NCBI GenBank assembly: GCA_030704615.1
Contig: CM060731.1
Location: forward strand, 82,314,756 to 82,378,755
Length of the DNA stretch: 64,000 nucleotides
Reading direction: 5' to 3'
From: Takakia lepidozioides
Taxonomy: Eukaryota; Streptophyta; Takakiopsida; Takakiales; Takakiaceae
Shown here: positions 20,883 through 32,636 of the stretch, one piece after another
Layout: each line of letters opens with the position of its first letter
Position numbering within the stretch: position 1 is the stretch's first letter
The notes under the pieces: model-generated
What the model was told of the DNA's origin: nothing
The model's database searches: none
What the model saw: only the letters and a program-made list of their open reading frames with translations
Translations under genes and position numbers: made by a program

Positions 20883-23232
20883 ATAGTGACACGGGTGAGC
20901 ACCTGTTGCGGATTAAGGGTCATATCCCAGTGGTTAAGGGCACCTGCACCTGCATCCACTGTAAGAACTCCTATGGTTGGCTGGTCATCAACCCAGCCTC
21001 ACCATAGAAGAAACACTGGTGGTCTTGCTGGTCATCACTCCAGCCTCACCACCGACAGCATACTCTAGGATTGACCGGTGATCAAATCCGGCCTAATCCC
21101 TATGAAAGCAAGCGCCCACACAAAACCAACATGGCGCACAGTCAAGCATGCAGGTGTTGGGGGGGATCCAAACACAAGAAATCAAAACATCAACACCCCC
21201 ACACCAAAATCCATCTGCAGTGATGATCCTGCAGAATATCCCAGCCCAAAAACCCCGGACTGACTGGCCTCCACCAAGAGAGGCTTTGGCAACTACAAGT
21301 ACAAAGTAATGAAAATAGTAAAGAGAAGGAGGGGAAGAATAGAGGCCCGACCAAGCAAGATCTAATCCTGATCTATGCTATCAACTGCCAGACTTCTCTC
21401 AAAGTGCCTCGCTCTGCATGATGGTAAGGTGTAGGAGGTATATCTATGTCCAGAAACCTGCTACTAACCTTATCCCAAGCTACAGTAGCTCGCTCTAACC
21501 AACCCTCCTCCTCTTTCTGCCAGGTAGAGACAAAGCAATACTTCCCTATCTCCCGCTCACTGAATACTAAAGAAAATAAAGGTAGGGTCCGACAGTCTCT
21601 CAACTCGAAAGCTTTGAGACGGTTGCGAGTGTCCTCATTGCGAATGACTGCATCTCCTTCAAGCAGAACAAACTTGTCATTGCTAATGAACCCCCGCTTG
21701 GGGGGCGATTGCACTGCGCAACACCTTCACCTTACTCTCAATGAGGCTAGACGTAGAGATGGAAGAGGAGAACCACCGAATGGAGCTGCAGAGAACCAGG
21801 AAGCAAGTGGGAGGAGCAGGAGTGCCCACAGCCTCTTCTTCATCAGTCGACTCAGTATCAGGAGGAGCTGGAATGGCTTCATCACCAGCCCCCTTACATC
21901 TGGGGATCCAGTCGAAAGGCAAGGGAAAAGCCTCTCCACCGAAGATCCAGCCGCACTTGCGCATGAAAAGCCTGGTAATCATACCTAAATTTCAGATGCC
22001 AGGCTGCATAGCCCTTAATGTGCAGGTCCAGAAGCATCAAAACACCCTGGACTCATTCAATTCCAGCCACATTTCCAGGGTGAAGACATAGCCGCCAATG
22101 CACATGGCAATTAGGCCTGGAATCAGGCTGCAAAGCCTTCATTACGCTTCTCCATAAGCATCAAACGCCATGAATTCATGCATCAGGAGCACTTAGCCGT
22201 CACCATCCACTTCAACACTACTTCCACAAGCAGAGGCCGAAGCAGCAATTCACAAGCTGATGGGCACCGACAACGTTGAAAGCCTGCGTCACACTTCTCC
22301 CCTACTATTCCTTCCTAATTGTCACCATGTCTCCCTTGAACACCACGATACAGACTCAAAATTTTATGGTAAGCCTCGGTGGTGAGAAGTCAAACTGCTC
22401 AGATGCTGAACTTGATGTCGATCACTTGCCCTTCATGAATCGTCTTGCAGCACTCCCTCTCTTCAAAGCTGTGAAACAATCACTGCATCGCCCTATCTTG
22501 ATTAATTACAAGTCTAAACTGCAATCAAAAGACTTTAGTAGGAAACACATTGCCCGCTTCTGATCGTCATAAACGGATTGCTTTGCTCGGCCCTCATGAC
22601 CACCACTAATCAACTGTAGCCGTGGCCCTCAATCTGGTAGTTGCATAAGATATCACACTGCGAAGTCATCAACCTAATTCCTGCCCATCATCTGGCAGCA
22701 AGCTGCTTCTCCCACCAGCCCTGCCTTGTACAATCATGATCATGAGTGCCAATGACGGCACAGTATCTATAGCCGCACCCCACCAAGCTGTTTTCCCCCG
22801 TGAGTTCATAAATTGCTAAGTGGTGATCACAAGGAGAGCGGCAGCTCCGCCTCTCCTCATAGGCTCAAATCATCACAAAGCAAACAGATGGCACCGTCTC
22901 ACCCCACCTGCACTTGCACAACATACCAAGTCCTTCCCCCGTGAGCTGATCTTTCAGAAATAGATCATCAAAAGGCGGCACCGCTTCCCTGTAATCGCAG
23001 CTGCACACCCTTCCAAGCATTGCTCCTCCTCTGTCAGCCGCACCTCATGCCACGCCATGCTCCTCAATCGATATACCTCAATGCATGCATGCCAAGCTCC
23101 CTGCTGCACACTCTTCACTGCTCCTCACCTTCTTTCGACAAATCGCTTTTCTCACTTTTAAAACAAAAAACCACAAGTGCTAAAACTAAACTCACCTCTG
23201 GCACTCACAGATGCTAGATGATCTCTCTCGAG
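20883..23232. other. Unassigned stretch right of element B
   Basis: One frame deserves mention: minus strand 21373-21714 (113 codons, LLEGDAVIRNEDTRNRLKAF, EREIGKYCFVSTWQKEEEGW) has balanced composition and could be a captured or decayed gene piece, but I do not recognise it. The rest, including 22.0-23.2 kb, shows only short frames. No copy of the element B LTR start was found here. Confidence 0.35.
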
Positions 23233-23589
23233 TGATAAGAAACTAAAAACACACTGTTGACACAAGAACATGAAATCCAACACCATCACTCATCACTCTT
23301 TAAAATAGTAGTCAAGCCAGGGGCACCCCAAGCTATGGGGACTCCACCCCACAACAACCTATGCTCCCTTCATAAGCACACTCAGATTCTAAGCAGTGAA
23401 GGAGCTTGGTCGTGTAGGCTCAACTCGAGAGAGATGAGCCGCACGACTGACAAGCTCGTGAAGATAAGATGGTTCAGGTGTCAAGCTAAACTTGACACCT
23501 GACTTAACACTTGAACTAATTCCAAGTGTTAAATACAAATAACTAGATTTATTCTAGTTAGTTTCACACTGTGTTTATTTAACTTGACA
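23233..23589. repeat. 357-bp LTR-like repeat, copy 2
   Basis: Same orientation as copy 1 and 98.3 percent identical over 357 bp. All three stems are perfect here: TCAGGTGTCAAG at 23474-23485 with its complement at 23491-23502, TTAACACTTG at 23504-23513 with 23523-23532, and AACTAGA at 23541-23547 with 23553-23559. Flanking bases do not match those of copy 1. Confidence 0.8.
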
Positions 23590-24082
23590 AAGTCAAGGTC
23601 GGCGTGGCCGAATGCATGGTAGGTGAACATGAATCAAGATGATCTTTATAACAATGGACAAGAGTACAAAATACTGGAACTCGACTCGGATACTGGAATG
23701 CTGGAAACTGGACTGGAATACCAGATACTAGAAACTGGACTGGATACTGGAAGCTGGACTAGAGTACTGGACTATAGCTTGAACTTGTGTTGGCGAGACT
23801 GAAGAGTGTCCAGTCTCGCCTCCTATATATACTGGCTACTAAGAAGCTTCCCCAAGAAGCTTCCCCAAGAAGCTTCCCCTATGGAGGTTTCTTGCTGAAG
23901 AAGTTGCCAAGATTAAACAAAGGTTTCTTGATGGAGAAGCTTCCTTAAACAAAGGAGGTATCTTGATGGAGAAGTCTCCTCCAAATGAAGCTTCTTGAGT
24001 AGTTTCCCAAGTTACTCTTGGTAATTTGGTAAACTCCCGGTAACTTGGTAAGTAATGGTAAATCATGGTAGATCATGATAAA
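23590..24082. repeat. Short tandem and low-complexity repeats
   Basis: Degenerate repeats of CTGGAACTGGACTGG type (23680-23780), three copies of AAGAAGCTTCCCC (about 23839-23880) and degenerate GGTAAGTCATGGTAA words (24000-24120). No coding function is visible. Confidence 0.6.
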
Positions 24083-25502
24083 TCACGGTAAGTCATGGTC
24101 ACTTTCGGTAATATGGTAACTTGATAATTTTTTGTATTTACTCCTGGTAAGTTCCTCTGGGCTATGTCCGTGACATCGACTCCTCCGTTTGAGGTCCATA
24201 ATGTTGTCCATGAATCCAACACTGCTTGTGCCCATTCTGAGTGCATTCACCTGGTTTCGAATATTGGGAGAGCTCAACACGGAGAAATGGTCCATAACTG
24301 CATCAAGCGAATCTGCATCCAGCATTAGTTGTGTCGCATCCCCTTCACCCAGTATGTGTTTTCCATGAATATCTTGCTAGCTGCAAGCGTTATAGCAGAA
24401 GGTGTTACACAAGGGGCATTTGTGGAACTCCTGCCTCAGAAGATTTCTAGCGATGTCCTCCCTATCCCTGCAACTTCCCTTCGACACAGGATGGTCGTGT
24501 GTACCCATATGAATGCAGGCACGAGTCATTGTCTTGCAGCGGTGTGCCACCTGGTACATACGAGTGTGGCACACAGAAACACAGGACGGGGCAATTTTGC
24601 AAAACCTGCACACAAAAGTATTGGTTTTGCGAGGGGCAAGCCCCGGTGTGAAAGGATTCAGGGGCACCCCTTCCCACTCACTTTCGTTTGGTTTAGAGCT
24701 ATTTCTCAGGCGAGGGCAAGAAGTATTCAGGCACTTGCAATGTCCAACGCAGACCGACCTTCGAAATTTCAATCCAATGTTGTTGTGGATGTTCGATGTT
24801 TTTGTCCTGCATCAAGGGTGACCGTCATATTTCTTGTCCATGCCCTGCAGAAGCCCAGCTAGTCCACTGGAAGACGTGGGAGGATTGAGCTCAAGCAAAA
24901 TGTCCCCATCAAACTCTGTTGGCACATATTGAACCCTCTGCACCCGAAGGGACTCCCAATCAACAAAACGCAGCTCGCTCTTGCATCCAGGCACCCCTGC
25001 GAGGGCTTTCAATTTTGGAATGACCCTCGTTATCTCCTGCAATTCGTCATCATCCAAGAATGGAGTCTGGACTGGCGAAGGAATCAGAAAAATTCTCCGA
25101 GGACGAGTCTGAAAGAGTCACGAATGTAGTGGATGTGCTCACATCTTATTTCACATGAACTGTGCCCTTCTGCTGCACGACCGATGCTGCAGTGCCAGGG
25201 GTAACTACTGAGCCTGCTAATTGTCTTCTCTCTTTTCCTAGGACCCGATATGTGCCTGGAAGGACTCTCCACTTCCTCCCACACTCGCCAACCAATGGTT
25301 TCTGCAAGTGCCCATAATCCAAATTCCCGTCCTCGTCATACACCTCTTTTTGAACAAGTAGAGAACCCAATTCCAGAGGTAACACTGTAACCAGCTCATC
25401 CTCATGAACAACTGCAAACCCATCGTCATCTGCGGTGGTAGTCAGTGGAAGACTACCTGCATTGGAATGAAATCGTGCGAGTCTGTCTCCCTCCCCGGAC
25501 AT
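24083..25502 (-). pseudogene. Cys/His-rich repeat-borne protein family, broken
   Basis: A gene remnant readable across four blocks. 25146-25502: acidic N-terminal part (MSGEGDRLARFHSN, VLPLELGSLLVQKEVYDEDG, CGRKWRVLPGTYRVLGKERR). 24812-25057: DDELQEITRVIPKLKAL, CKSELRFVDWESLRVQRVQY. 24377-24808: a Cys/His region (CVGHCKCLNTSCPRLRN, FVCRFCKIAPSCVSVCH, MTRACIHMGTHDHPVS, FHKCPLCNTFC), zinc-binding by appearance. 24083-24325: VLSSPNIRNQVNALRMG, GFMDNIMDLKRRSR. A TAA after HVK, a one-base frame shift near 25058 and a TGA near 24810 (a CGA codon with C deaminated would fit) break it. I think this is a dispersed plant/algal family, perhaps transposon-encoded; the function is unknown. Confidence 0.5.
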
Positions 25503-26303
25503 GTTTTCCTACACTGAGCCAAAGTTGCCTGTAATTCTCGAGAGGGGATCCACCCCAATACGAACTGAGGTGAATAAGGGTAGCATAGTCCCAATGACTG
25601 CGGGCGATGTACGCAACGGATTTTGGGGTTTACAATTTTCGGTAAGCATGACATGCACGGCGAAAGACTGCACCGAACTCCGCAGTCAGCCGCACAGAGA
25701 GACACCAACCAGAAAAACTATCTTCAAAGACAAGATGCCACAAGAAGCCGTATTGTGTTTGGATGAAATGCAAACCCTGCATAGGATATGAAGCCATCCA
25801 TTATGGAAAGACGGTAACGGCCTCACGACTCCAATAAACAGGATACCCCGAATCAAATTTGTTTGTGTTGTGCAAGAAGAGCACAACATAAACACTGACA
25901 CTCAGGGGGACACTCCGCACAAAGGTGCGCAACACATTACGATTGCCGACATCAAGCTTTATATTGAAATCACTGCAATGCGCCGGCGACCGCGAAATGC
26001 AAATCGCAGGATAGGTAGTACAACATATGTGGATGCATATATGAAGCATCACAATTATTGCCAATGTGCAAGTACTGTTCAAAGTTCGAATCGCGAGCGA
26101 TTTTCACGGCGCTTCCTAATTTCCATGATTGCAAATACCTGTCGTGTACTGGCAGCCGGCGAAGTACATCTGACATATCACACAAGTAGACGGAACGGCA
26201 ATTGAAGTGCAACCACTTAGTTTGTTGGGAAATTCAAAGACGGAGAAATGGATGAATTCCGTTCGCACATAATGATGACACTCGCATCCAAATATACTTA
26301 ACA
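25503..26303. other. No recognised gene
   Basis: Spacer between the Cys/His-rich remnant and the methylase-like locus. Frames on both strands are short and without motifs. Confidence 0.4.
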
Positions 26304-26662
26304 ATGTTCAAATTTGTAATTTCGATACATGCCAAAGCAACCGTTGTTGCAAACGTCAAACTGGAGAGCTGTAGAGGCAGCGTGGGGAGCGTTTGTTTCC
26401 ACCGGAGGAAGAAGAGAAGGAAGTCGCTATACTATACCAGCACTAGGTACAGGAAGAGAGCCAGAGATAGAATGAGGTTGGAAAGAGTAGACGAAGAAGG
26501 AAAGGAGGAAGAAGAGGGAAATGAGGAAAGGTTGGCGATGCAAGAGCAGGATTTTGGAGAGGAACAACAGCCCCCCATACTGCCGAGAATAGGTGAGGAG
26601 GAGACTGCATACAAGGGAGAGACGGACGCCGAAGAGGATGTTGATGGTGGCCTCATGAAGAA
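26304..26662 (+). CDS. Possible first exon of methylase-like gene
   Basis: An open frame whose start is basic (HRRKKRRKSLYY, RYRKRARDRMRLERV, nuclear-localisation-like) and then strongly acidic (DEEGKEEEEGNEERLAMQEQ, GETDAEEDVDGG). It ends where the 117-bp satellite begins. It may be the N-terminal exon of the ParB/methylase gene with the satellite in intron 1, because the next exon (28468) is entered in phase 0. No strong donor site was found, so this is tentative. Confidence 0.35.
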
Positions 26663-26674
26663 ATGTCTAAATGT

Positions 26675-28340
26675 GCCACACAGGGCCAGTGTGCCAAGTT
26701 CAAAACACGCGTTGTTGGAAGCACCAAACAGTGTGCGTCAACGCAAACTGTTTGTGCACCCCTCTCAGCCTGTTTTTTTTATTTAAAAATGGGCCATTTT
26801 TTATTTCTAAATGTGCCACACAGGGCCAGTGTACCATGTTCAAAACCACCGTAGTTGCAAGCACCAAAGAGTGCGCGGCAACGCACACCGTCTGTGCCCC
26901 TCTCTCAGCCTCTTTTTTGATGTCCAAATGGGCCACACAGGGCCAGTATGCCATGTCCAAAAACCCTATAGTTGGAAGCATCAAACAGTGTGCGTCAACG
27001 CACACTGTTTGTGCCCCCCTTTCTAGTTGTTTTTTAAGTCTAAATGGGCCACACAGGGCCAATGTGCCAAGTTCAACACACCCGTAGTTGGAAGCACCAA
27101 ACCATGTGCGTCAACGCACACTGCTTGTGCTCCTCTCTCAGCCTGTTTTTGGAAGTCCAAATGGGCCACACAGGGCCAGAATGCCATGTCCAAAAACCCC
27201 ATAGTTGGACGCACCAAACAGTGTGCGTCAACGCACACTATTTGTGCCCCTCTCTCAGCCTGTTTTTTGATTTCAAAATGGGTCACACAGGGCCAGTATG
27301 CCATGTCAAAAAACCCCTAATTGGGAGCTTCAAAGCACATTGTTTGTGCTCCCCTTTATGCTTGTTTATTGATGTCTAAATGGGAAACACAAGGCCAGAA
27401 TGCCATGTCAAAAAACCCCATAGTTGGAAGCACAAAACTAGGTGCGTCAACGCACACTGTTTGTGCCCCCATCTCAGCCTATTTTTTGATGTCTAAATGG
27501 GCCACACAAGGCCAGTATGCCATGTCAAATAACCCCTAATTGGAAGCACCAAACAGTATGCTTCAAAGCACACTGTTTGTGCTCCCCTTTATGCTAATTT
27601 TTTGATGTATAAATGGGCCAAACAGGGCCAGAATGCCATGTCAAACAACCCCACAGTTGGAAGCATCAAACAGTGTACGTCAACGCACACTGTTTGTGCC
27701 CCTCTCTCAGCCTGTTTTTTGATTTCAAAATGAGCCACACAGGGCCAGTATGCCATGTCAAAAAACCCCTAATTGGAAGCACCAAAGAGTGTGCTTCAAA
27801 GCACACTGTTTGTGCCCCCTTTATGCTTCTTTTTTTGATGTCTAAATGGGCCACACAGGGCCAGTGTGCCAAGGTCAAAACTCCCCTAGTTGGAAGCACC
27901 AAACAATGTGCATCAACGCACACTGTTTGTTGCCCCCTTTCCTGTTGTTTTTTTATGTCTAAATGGGCCACACAGGGCCAGTGTGCTAAGTTGAAAACAC
28001 CTGTAGTTGGAAGCACCAAACAGTGTGCGTTAACGCACACTATTTGTGCACCCCTCTCAGCCTGTTTTTTGATTTAAAAATGGGCCATGTTTGATGTCTA
28101 AGTTCGCCACACAGGGCCAGTGTACCATGTTCAAAACACCCGTGGTTGGAAACACCAAAGAGTGTGCGGCAACGCACACTGTCTGTGTCCCCCAATGTGC
28201 CTGTTGTTTTATGTCAATATGGGCCAAACACGGCCAGTGTGCCATGTTCAACACACCCCTAATTGGAAGCATATTGTTTGTGCCCTTTGTACTTCGACAT
28301 GTTTTGATGTAACAGGAAGCCAACTTGATTCTTTTTTAAA
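26675..28340 (+). repeat. 14-copy, 117-bp satellite with central palindrome
   Basis: Repeat starts (GCCACACAGGGCC or variants) fall at 26675, 26815, 26932, 27048, 27165, 27282, 27383, 27501, 27617, 27734, 27850, 27967, 28106 and 28223. Most spacings are 116-118 bp, two are 139-140 and one is 101. Most units carry a palindrome, typically CAAACAGTGTGCGT, CA and the complement (14-bp stem). Units starting near 27734 have T/A in place of G/C at matched stem positions. The 117-bp period is a multiple of three, which explains the long meaningless frames on both strands. Confidence 0.9.
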
Positions 28341-28467
28341 CATTGAATCACATTTGAAGCATAGTGAGAACACGGAAAATGTATGTGTTTGAGCTTTGTG
28401 CATTCTTCAGCACCGCACTTTGTTCCTGTCCTCTCTCTTATGTGAAATTGAATGAACAACCTTGCAG

Positions 28468-31400
28468 GAGAATATTCAAAGGGTTACTGATGACAACACT
28501 TCAGGGCAGGAGAAGGAGATCATTCTTGATGTGGACGATGAGTTCTATGAAAGCAAAGCCGCGGAGATGTTGGGGGGTCAGAAGGTGAATTCTCAGCTTG
28601 TGGTGCAAAGCATGTTTGCCCTGGGTGGGAGGTTGAAGATTCCCCTATGTAGGTTGGTTTCCCTGCCCGTCCTTCGTCCACCCCTCATCAAGGACATCCA
28701 GAACCTGGAGGCCGAGTTTGTTCATGGGTATTTGGATGGATCCGCAGTCTTTTACGTTTCCACTAGGGATTCTAGAGGCAATGAGCTCCTTGTGGATGAG
28801 TCAATCGTGGACTCTTGGGATCCCATTTGGAGACAGGTGAACGAATCCTTCGAACTTCTTCTCTCTAGGAAACCTTCGACCCAAGCATTCTCTGGTAGGA
28901 TGTTTCACGTATGGGATGGCAACCACCGGTTGCTTGCATGGATGGCTGTCATTGGGAGGCTGCACTCAAAGGAGGAAGAGTGACATTACTGTGTTTGAAC
29001 GATGGTGTTGGATTGTGGCGGGAACATGATGGATCTTCTGACGGCAATGAATGATGTGAACAGGTTGGTCTCTCATCCTACATGTTCCTGTTGTTGTTCC
29101 GTGCTTCTTTGGTTCCAATCCTCTGTTCTCAGTTCTTGAATTTCATTCTCACTTTTCACACGTCATTCTGCAGAGGGATGGAGACATCGCATGTTAAAAA
29201 CGAGTTTGGTTCACACACTGTACATGATACAGAGGATCGGTCAGATGCCCTTGACCAACTTCAAGACCATCCTTTCAGCAGAGACGTACAAGAAGTGCGA
29301 AAGCTCCAAGACATCAGAAACATGGTACTCGTTGACCCGTGAGGCTTTGATGGAGTATATGTACGCGGTGAGATACATCTTCCGTCATCTGGCCTTTCGA
29401 TATTCCTGCTTCCAGATCTTTGTTTCTGTTTGTTTCCCTTGCCCTTGTGTTGATGCAACTGTCGTACATTCTTCTACAGCAAGAAATTGCAGATGCAGGA
29501 CAGCGTGACAAACTGGAATACTACAGCTCTACTCTTGAATAGAGAAGGACAAGAAAGGGGGTTGAGAGTCACATCAAGCAAGAGATGACCACCACAAGAA
29601 AGAATGTTATGAGTGCTTTTGTGAAGCAGTTGAGAATTGCCGACCCATCCTTCAGACCACAGTTTCTTCAAGAGGTGAAAAACCATTACAACAAGCCAGG
29701 TAAGCCCGAGATGGCCCAGGAGAAGTTGCATAGGTTGTCTACCGTTGTTGTGTCTTCAGAACAGAAGGTGAAGTGGCTACAGATATGGAACTCCGATCCC
29801 ACTATTAGGGATACCCACATGTTCCCCAAGCCGGAGAAAGAGAAGAAGACCCAGCGTGCCATTCCTGTCAGTGACAATATGATGGACACATGGCTTCACA
29901 AGGCCACTTACTGGAGCCAGGTATGATGTCCTTTGCTGTGTCACTTTCATTTCGCTTTTCTGTCGTTCTCTTTCCATGTTATATTGGCTGTGATTGATTT
30001 CTAGTTCATTCTTGCATTCGAATTGTTTTGCAGTTGGAGGAAAGGGCCCAGTCTGTTCTACATACGTAGCTGGCTGACTATGGCATCACCATGACAACAC
30101 CGAAGGTCTCCTTCCAAGCATACATGCGGAAATGGAGAGCCACAGTGTGGCAATCTTGTTTCTTCAGGGAGTTCAACAAGGAGGGTGGCATCAGTCGAAC
30201 AAATGAGCTTGACCAGCAAGAGAAAGGAGAGGAAGCCTGGAAACGATGCCTTTACAGGTGCGAAATAGACTATGCTTCTTTGATTTGCAAAGACACACTC
30301 TCCTCATCCAACCTGTTTTGTGTTGGCTCATATGAGTGTGCGGTGCCGCACACACATTTGCTCTATCCATGTGTAGTAACACCAACGTGCACACCCTAGG
30401 CCCTTTAGGCTATTTTGTGTGCGGTGGTTGCAGTGTGCAGTGCCGCATATTCTTTTAGGGGGTCTTCGTGGTGTGGTAGAAAAGCTGGGAGACAATAGTT
30501 GCATTGCATAATGAGGCTATCTTTGTGCCTACAGGTACATAAAGTATGTTCTCATGGCAGAGAACTGCTTGGACAAACATCTGATTTCGTGGACCTGTGG
30601 CTAGTTCCTGCTGGCAACCAGACCATGTTTACTACGGGGATCTTGCAGGACCGGGGCCTGTGGTTGGTATTTGGATTGCCCTATTTCTAAGACCCCAGCG
30701 CAGGAAGTGTCTTTGAGGAGAGAGAATGAGCATGTGGCAGCTACCGCCGCAGCTGCCGACCTCGAGATTCATGATAGAAATTTGAGGACACTTGCAGAGA
30801 AGGAGCCTCCCGCTCAGGATACCCCGGGTAAAGGTAGAAAGGCGAAGGGAAAGGATGTTGCTGTTGGTGTGGGGAAAGGAAGGGGTAGGGGGAAGGGAGT
30901 GCAAGGGCAGGTTGTTGGGCAGGGAAGTGTTGCAGAAACTGGCCCTGTGGCGGATGTCCAGCCGACCAAAGAGACTCCACCGCATGGTAGGGGATCCGGG
31001 AGAAAGAACAAGGGGGTGGTTGATCCTAAGGACCCGTACCATGCGGTGGAGCATCCCACAAGGGTTATTCGCCCTACCAGGTTGGAGATGGCCAACGTCG
31101 GGTTCCTTGCCATGATGGAGTCCAAGAAATCTCATTACAAGGGCGATCCATCACCAGTGTGGGAGAGAATTGTGGAGTTCCTCAGCACGGTGCGTGTTGT
31201 CTTTTGCTTCTTGTGTGTTGTGGGCAAGGCTCGTTTCAAGTGTCTTGAGCATTTCATTGCATGCTTGTTTGTAGGCTAAAATGACCAGATCCTGGGTGAA
31301 TGGGAAGGAGAAACCATATGCAGCCGAACTCATCATCTTGGACATCCCTGATGGGTTGCCAGTCCCGGATGTCCCTCCATCTGGTGCTTGTCCAGGTTGG

Positions 31401-32636
31401 AATGCTTTTGATGAGCGCTACTGGCGGTGGGTTTTCTCCTTTTGCAATTTCTTTCTGTCCGATGCAGGTGTTTTGGTGCTCATCCAGTCCATCGACCTTC
31501 ACTGTCGCCGTGCACTTGCCAGCTATTTGAAAGCCTCCGGTATGAGGGTCGTGAAGACATGGAATTGTGTGAACAACATGTACCTGACGAAGGGGGATCG
31601 TCCGGGAGAGATGGTAATCTGCCTTCTTATTCCTCTTCTTCATGGTTCTCGGATGGAGTTGCATAAGTCGCTCAAATGAATATGTAGGGGCCTGGTTTTC
31701 AAGCTTCTTAGTTCCTTGTGGATGTCCTGTTCGCAGATCGTTTGTTTGAAGCAGTTTGTCTCGTCCGAGTGCATCCACCTACGACTCCAGCCGTCATTAG
31801 GGAGTTCGCCATCACTCATGGGGGCAAGTTCATAGACGAGAGGACAGATCCTCCCATGGATGACATGCACCACAACTACGCGGACAGCAACGTGTGCTTG
31901 CGAAAGAAGAATGGGGTTCCTTGGAGAGGGGCCAGGGAGAGGAGCCCGACTTTCATTCAAACGATTGTGGAGTGTTGCACCTACACCGACGCCAAAGTTC
32001 TGGATTTGTCAATGGGCACAAGTTCGTCTCTTCAACATTCACATTTGATTGGGTTTGTTTGAGCTTGCACTTTCAATACTTCCCACCGTTCTAAATGAGT
32101 CTTCAATGTCTGTTTCCTTCCTTCTATTCCATTGCAGGTGCTTCGTACCACGCTTGCAAGGCCAGTGCGCGACATCTCTTCGGGATTGAAAGGGATGCCG
32201 AAATTTACAAGAACCTCCTGATGGGTTTGGGAGGACACACTTCTCAAGTCCTTCCGAAGCCCCTTCCCGGTGATATTGATACAGGGGAGACGTCCGACAA
32301 GGAGCTGGACTCCGACTTTGCTTGTGAGTAAGTTCAAGTTGCGGATGCTTGCATTCTTGTTTCAATACCCATAATCACTGTTCTTAAGGCAAAGTGCACA
32401 TGGGAGACATCCTCTTCGTTGGACTTGTGCATTGCATCATTGTATTCAAAATGGGTTTTTGTCGACTTGTGCAGGAGTTCATGTGCTTCCACTGATCCTC
32501 CAGGGCTATCACACATTTTTGGACTTCTTTCAAGTCCTCCTCAGTCTTACATGGAAGACGTGGTGTTGGGGCCGGAATCTTTGTGGATGACATAGCACAG
32601 GAGGTCGATTCTGATTCTGATGACTGTGACACTTGA
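28468..32636 (+). pseudogene. ParB/Srx-like plus beta-class DNA-methylase fusion gene, decayed
   Basis: Exons: 28468-29063, 29174-29367, 29480-29920, 30034-30257, 30535-31189, 31275-31613, 31737-32021, 32138-32327, 32504-32636. Exon 1 has a ParB/sulfiredoxin-like pattern ending VWDGNHRLLAWMAVIG. Middle exons are helical and unassigned. Exon 5 has a Lys/Gly-rich linker (GKGRGRGKGVQGQ). Exon 6 gives AELIILDIPDGLPVP (place of motif IV, normally DPPY), then SDAGVLVLIQSIDLHCRRAL and ASYLKASGMRVVKTWNCVNN, the usual following strand-helix pattern. Exons 7-8 give AKVLDLSMGTSASYHACK and RHLFGIERD (motif I). The last exon ends EVDSDSDDCDT. Stops at 28981 (TGA), 29540, 30067 and 30602 (TAG) and at least two frame slips show decay. 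The ParB-methylase pairing is common in phages and bacteria; a eukaryotic intron-bearing version suggests old transfer. Domain calls are by eye. Confidence 0.6.

Noticed and set aside
20910-20990. tRNA-like A box (ATCCCAGTGGTTAAGG) near 20930
   Set aside because: No matching B box or acceptor stem at the right distance.
16093-23589. Element B and the two 357-bp repeats as one intact retrotransposon
   Set aside because: No PBS or PPT touches these repeats, flanks show no target duplication, and element B has its own polypurine tract and different LTR start.
26700-28077. Long open frames on both strands through the satellite (for example the frame at 27613-28077)
   Set aside because: The 117-bp period is a multiple of three, so frames stay open by repetition; the peptides are reiterations and differ by strand and frame.
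26675-28340. Palindromic repeats at regular spacing, resembling a CRISPR array
   Set aside because: The whole 117-bp unit is repeated, not just a short repeat with unique spacers, and the DNA is eukaryotic.
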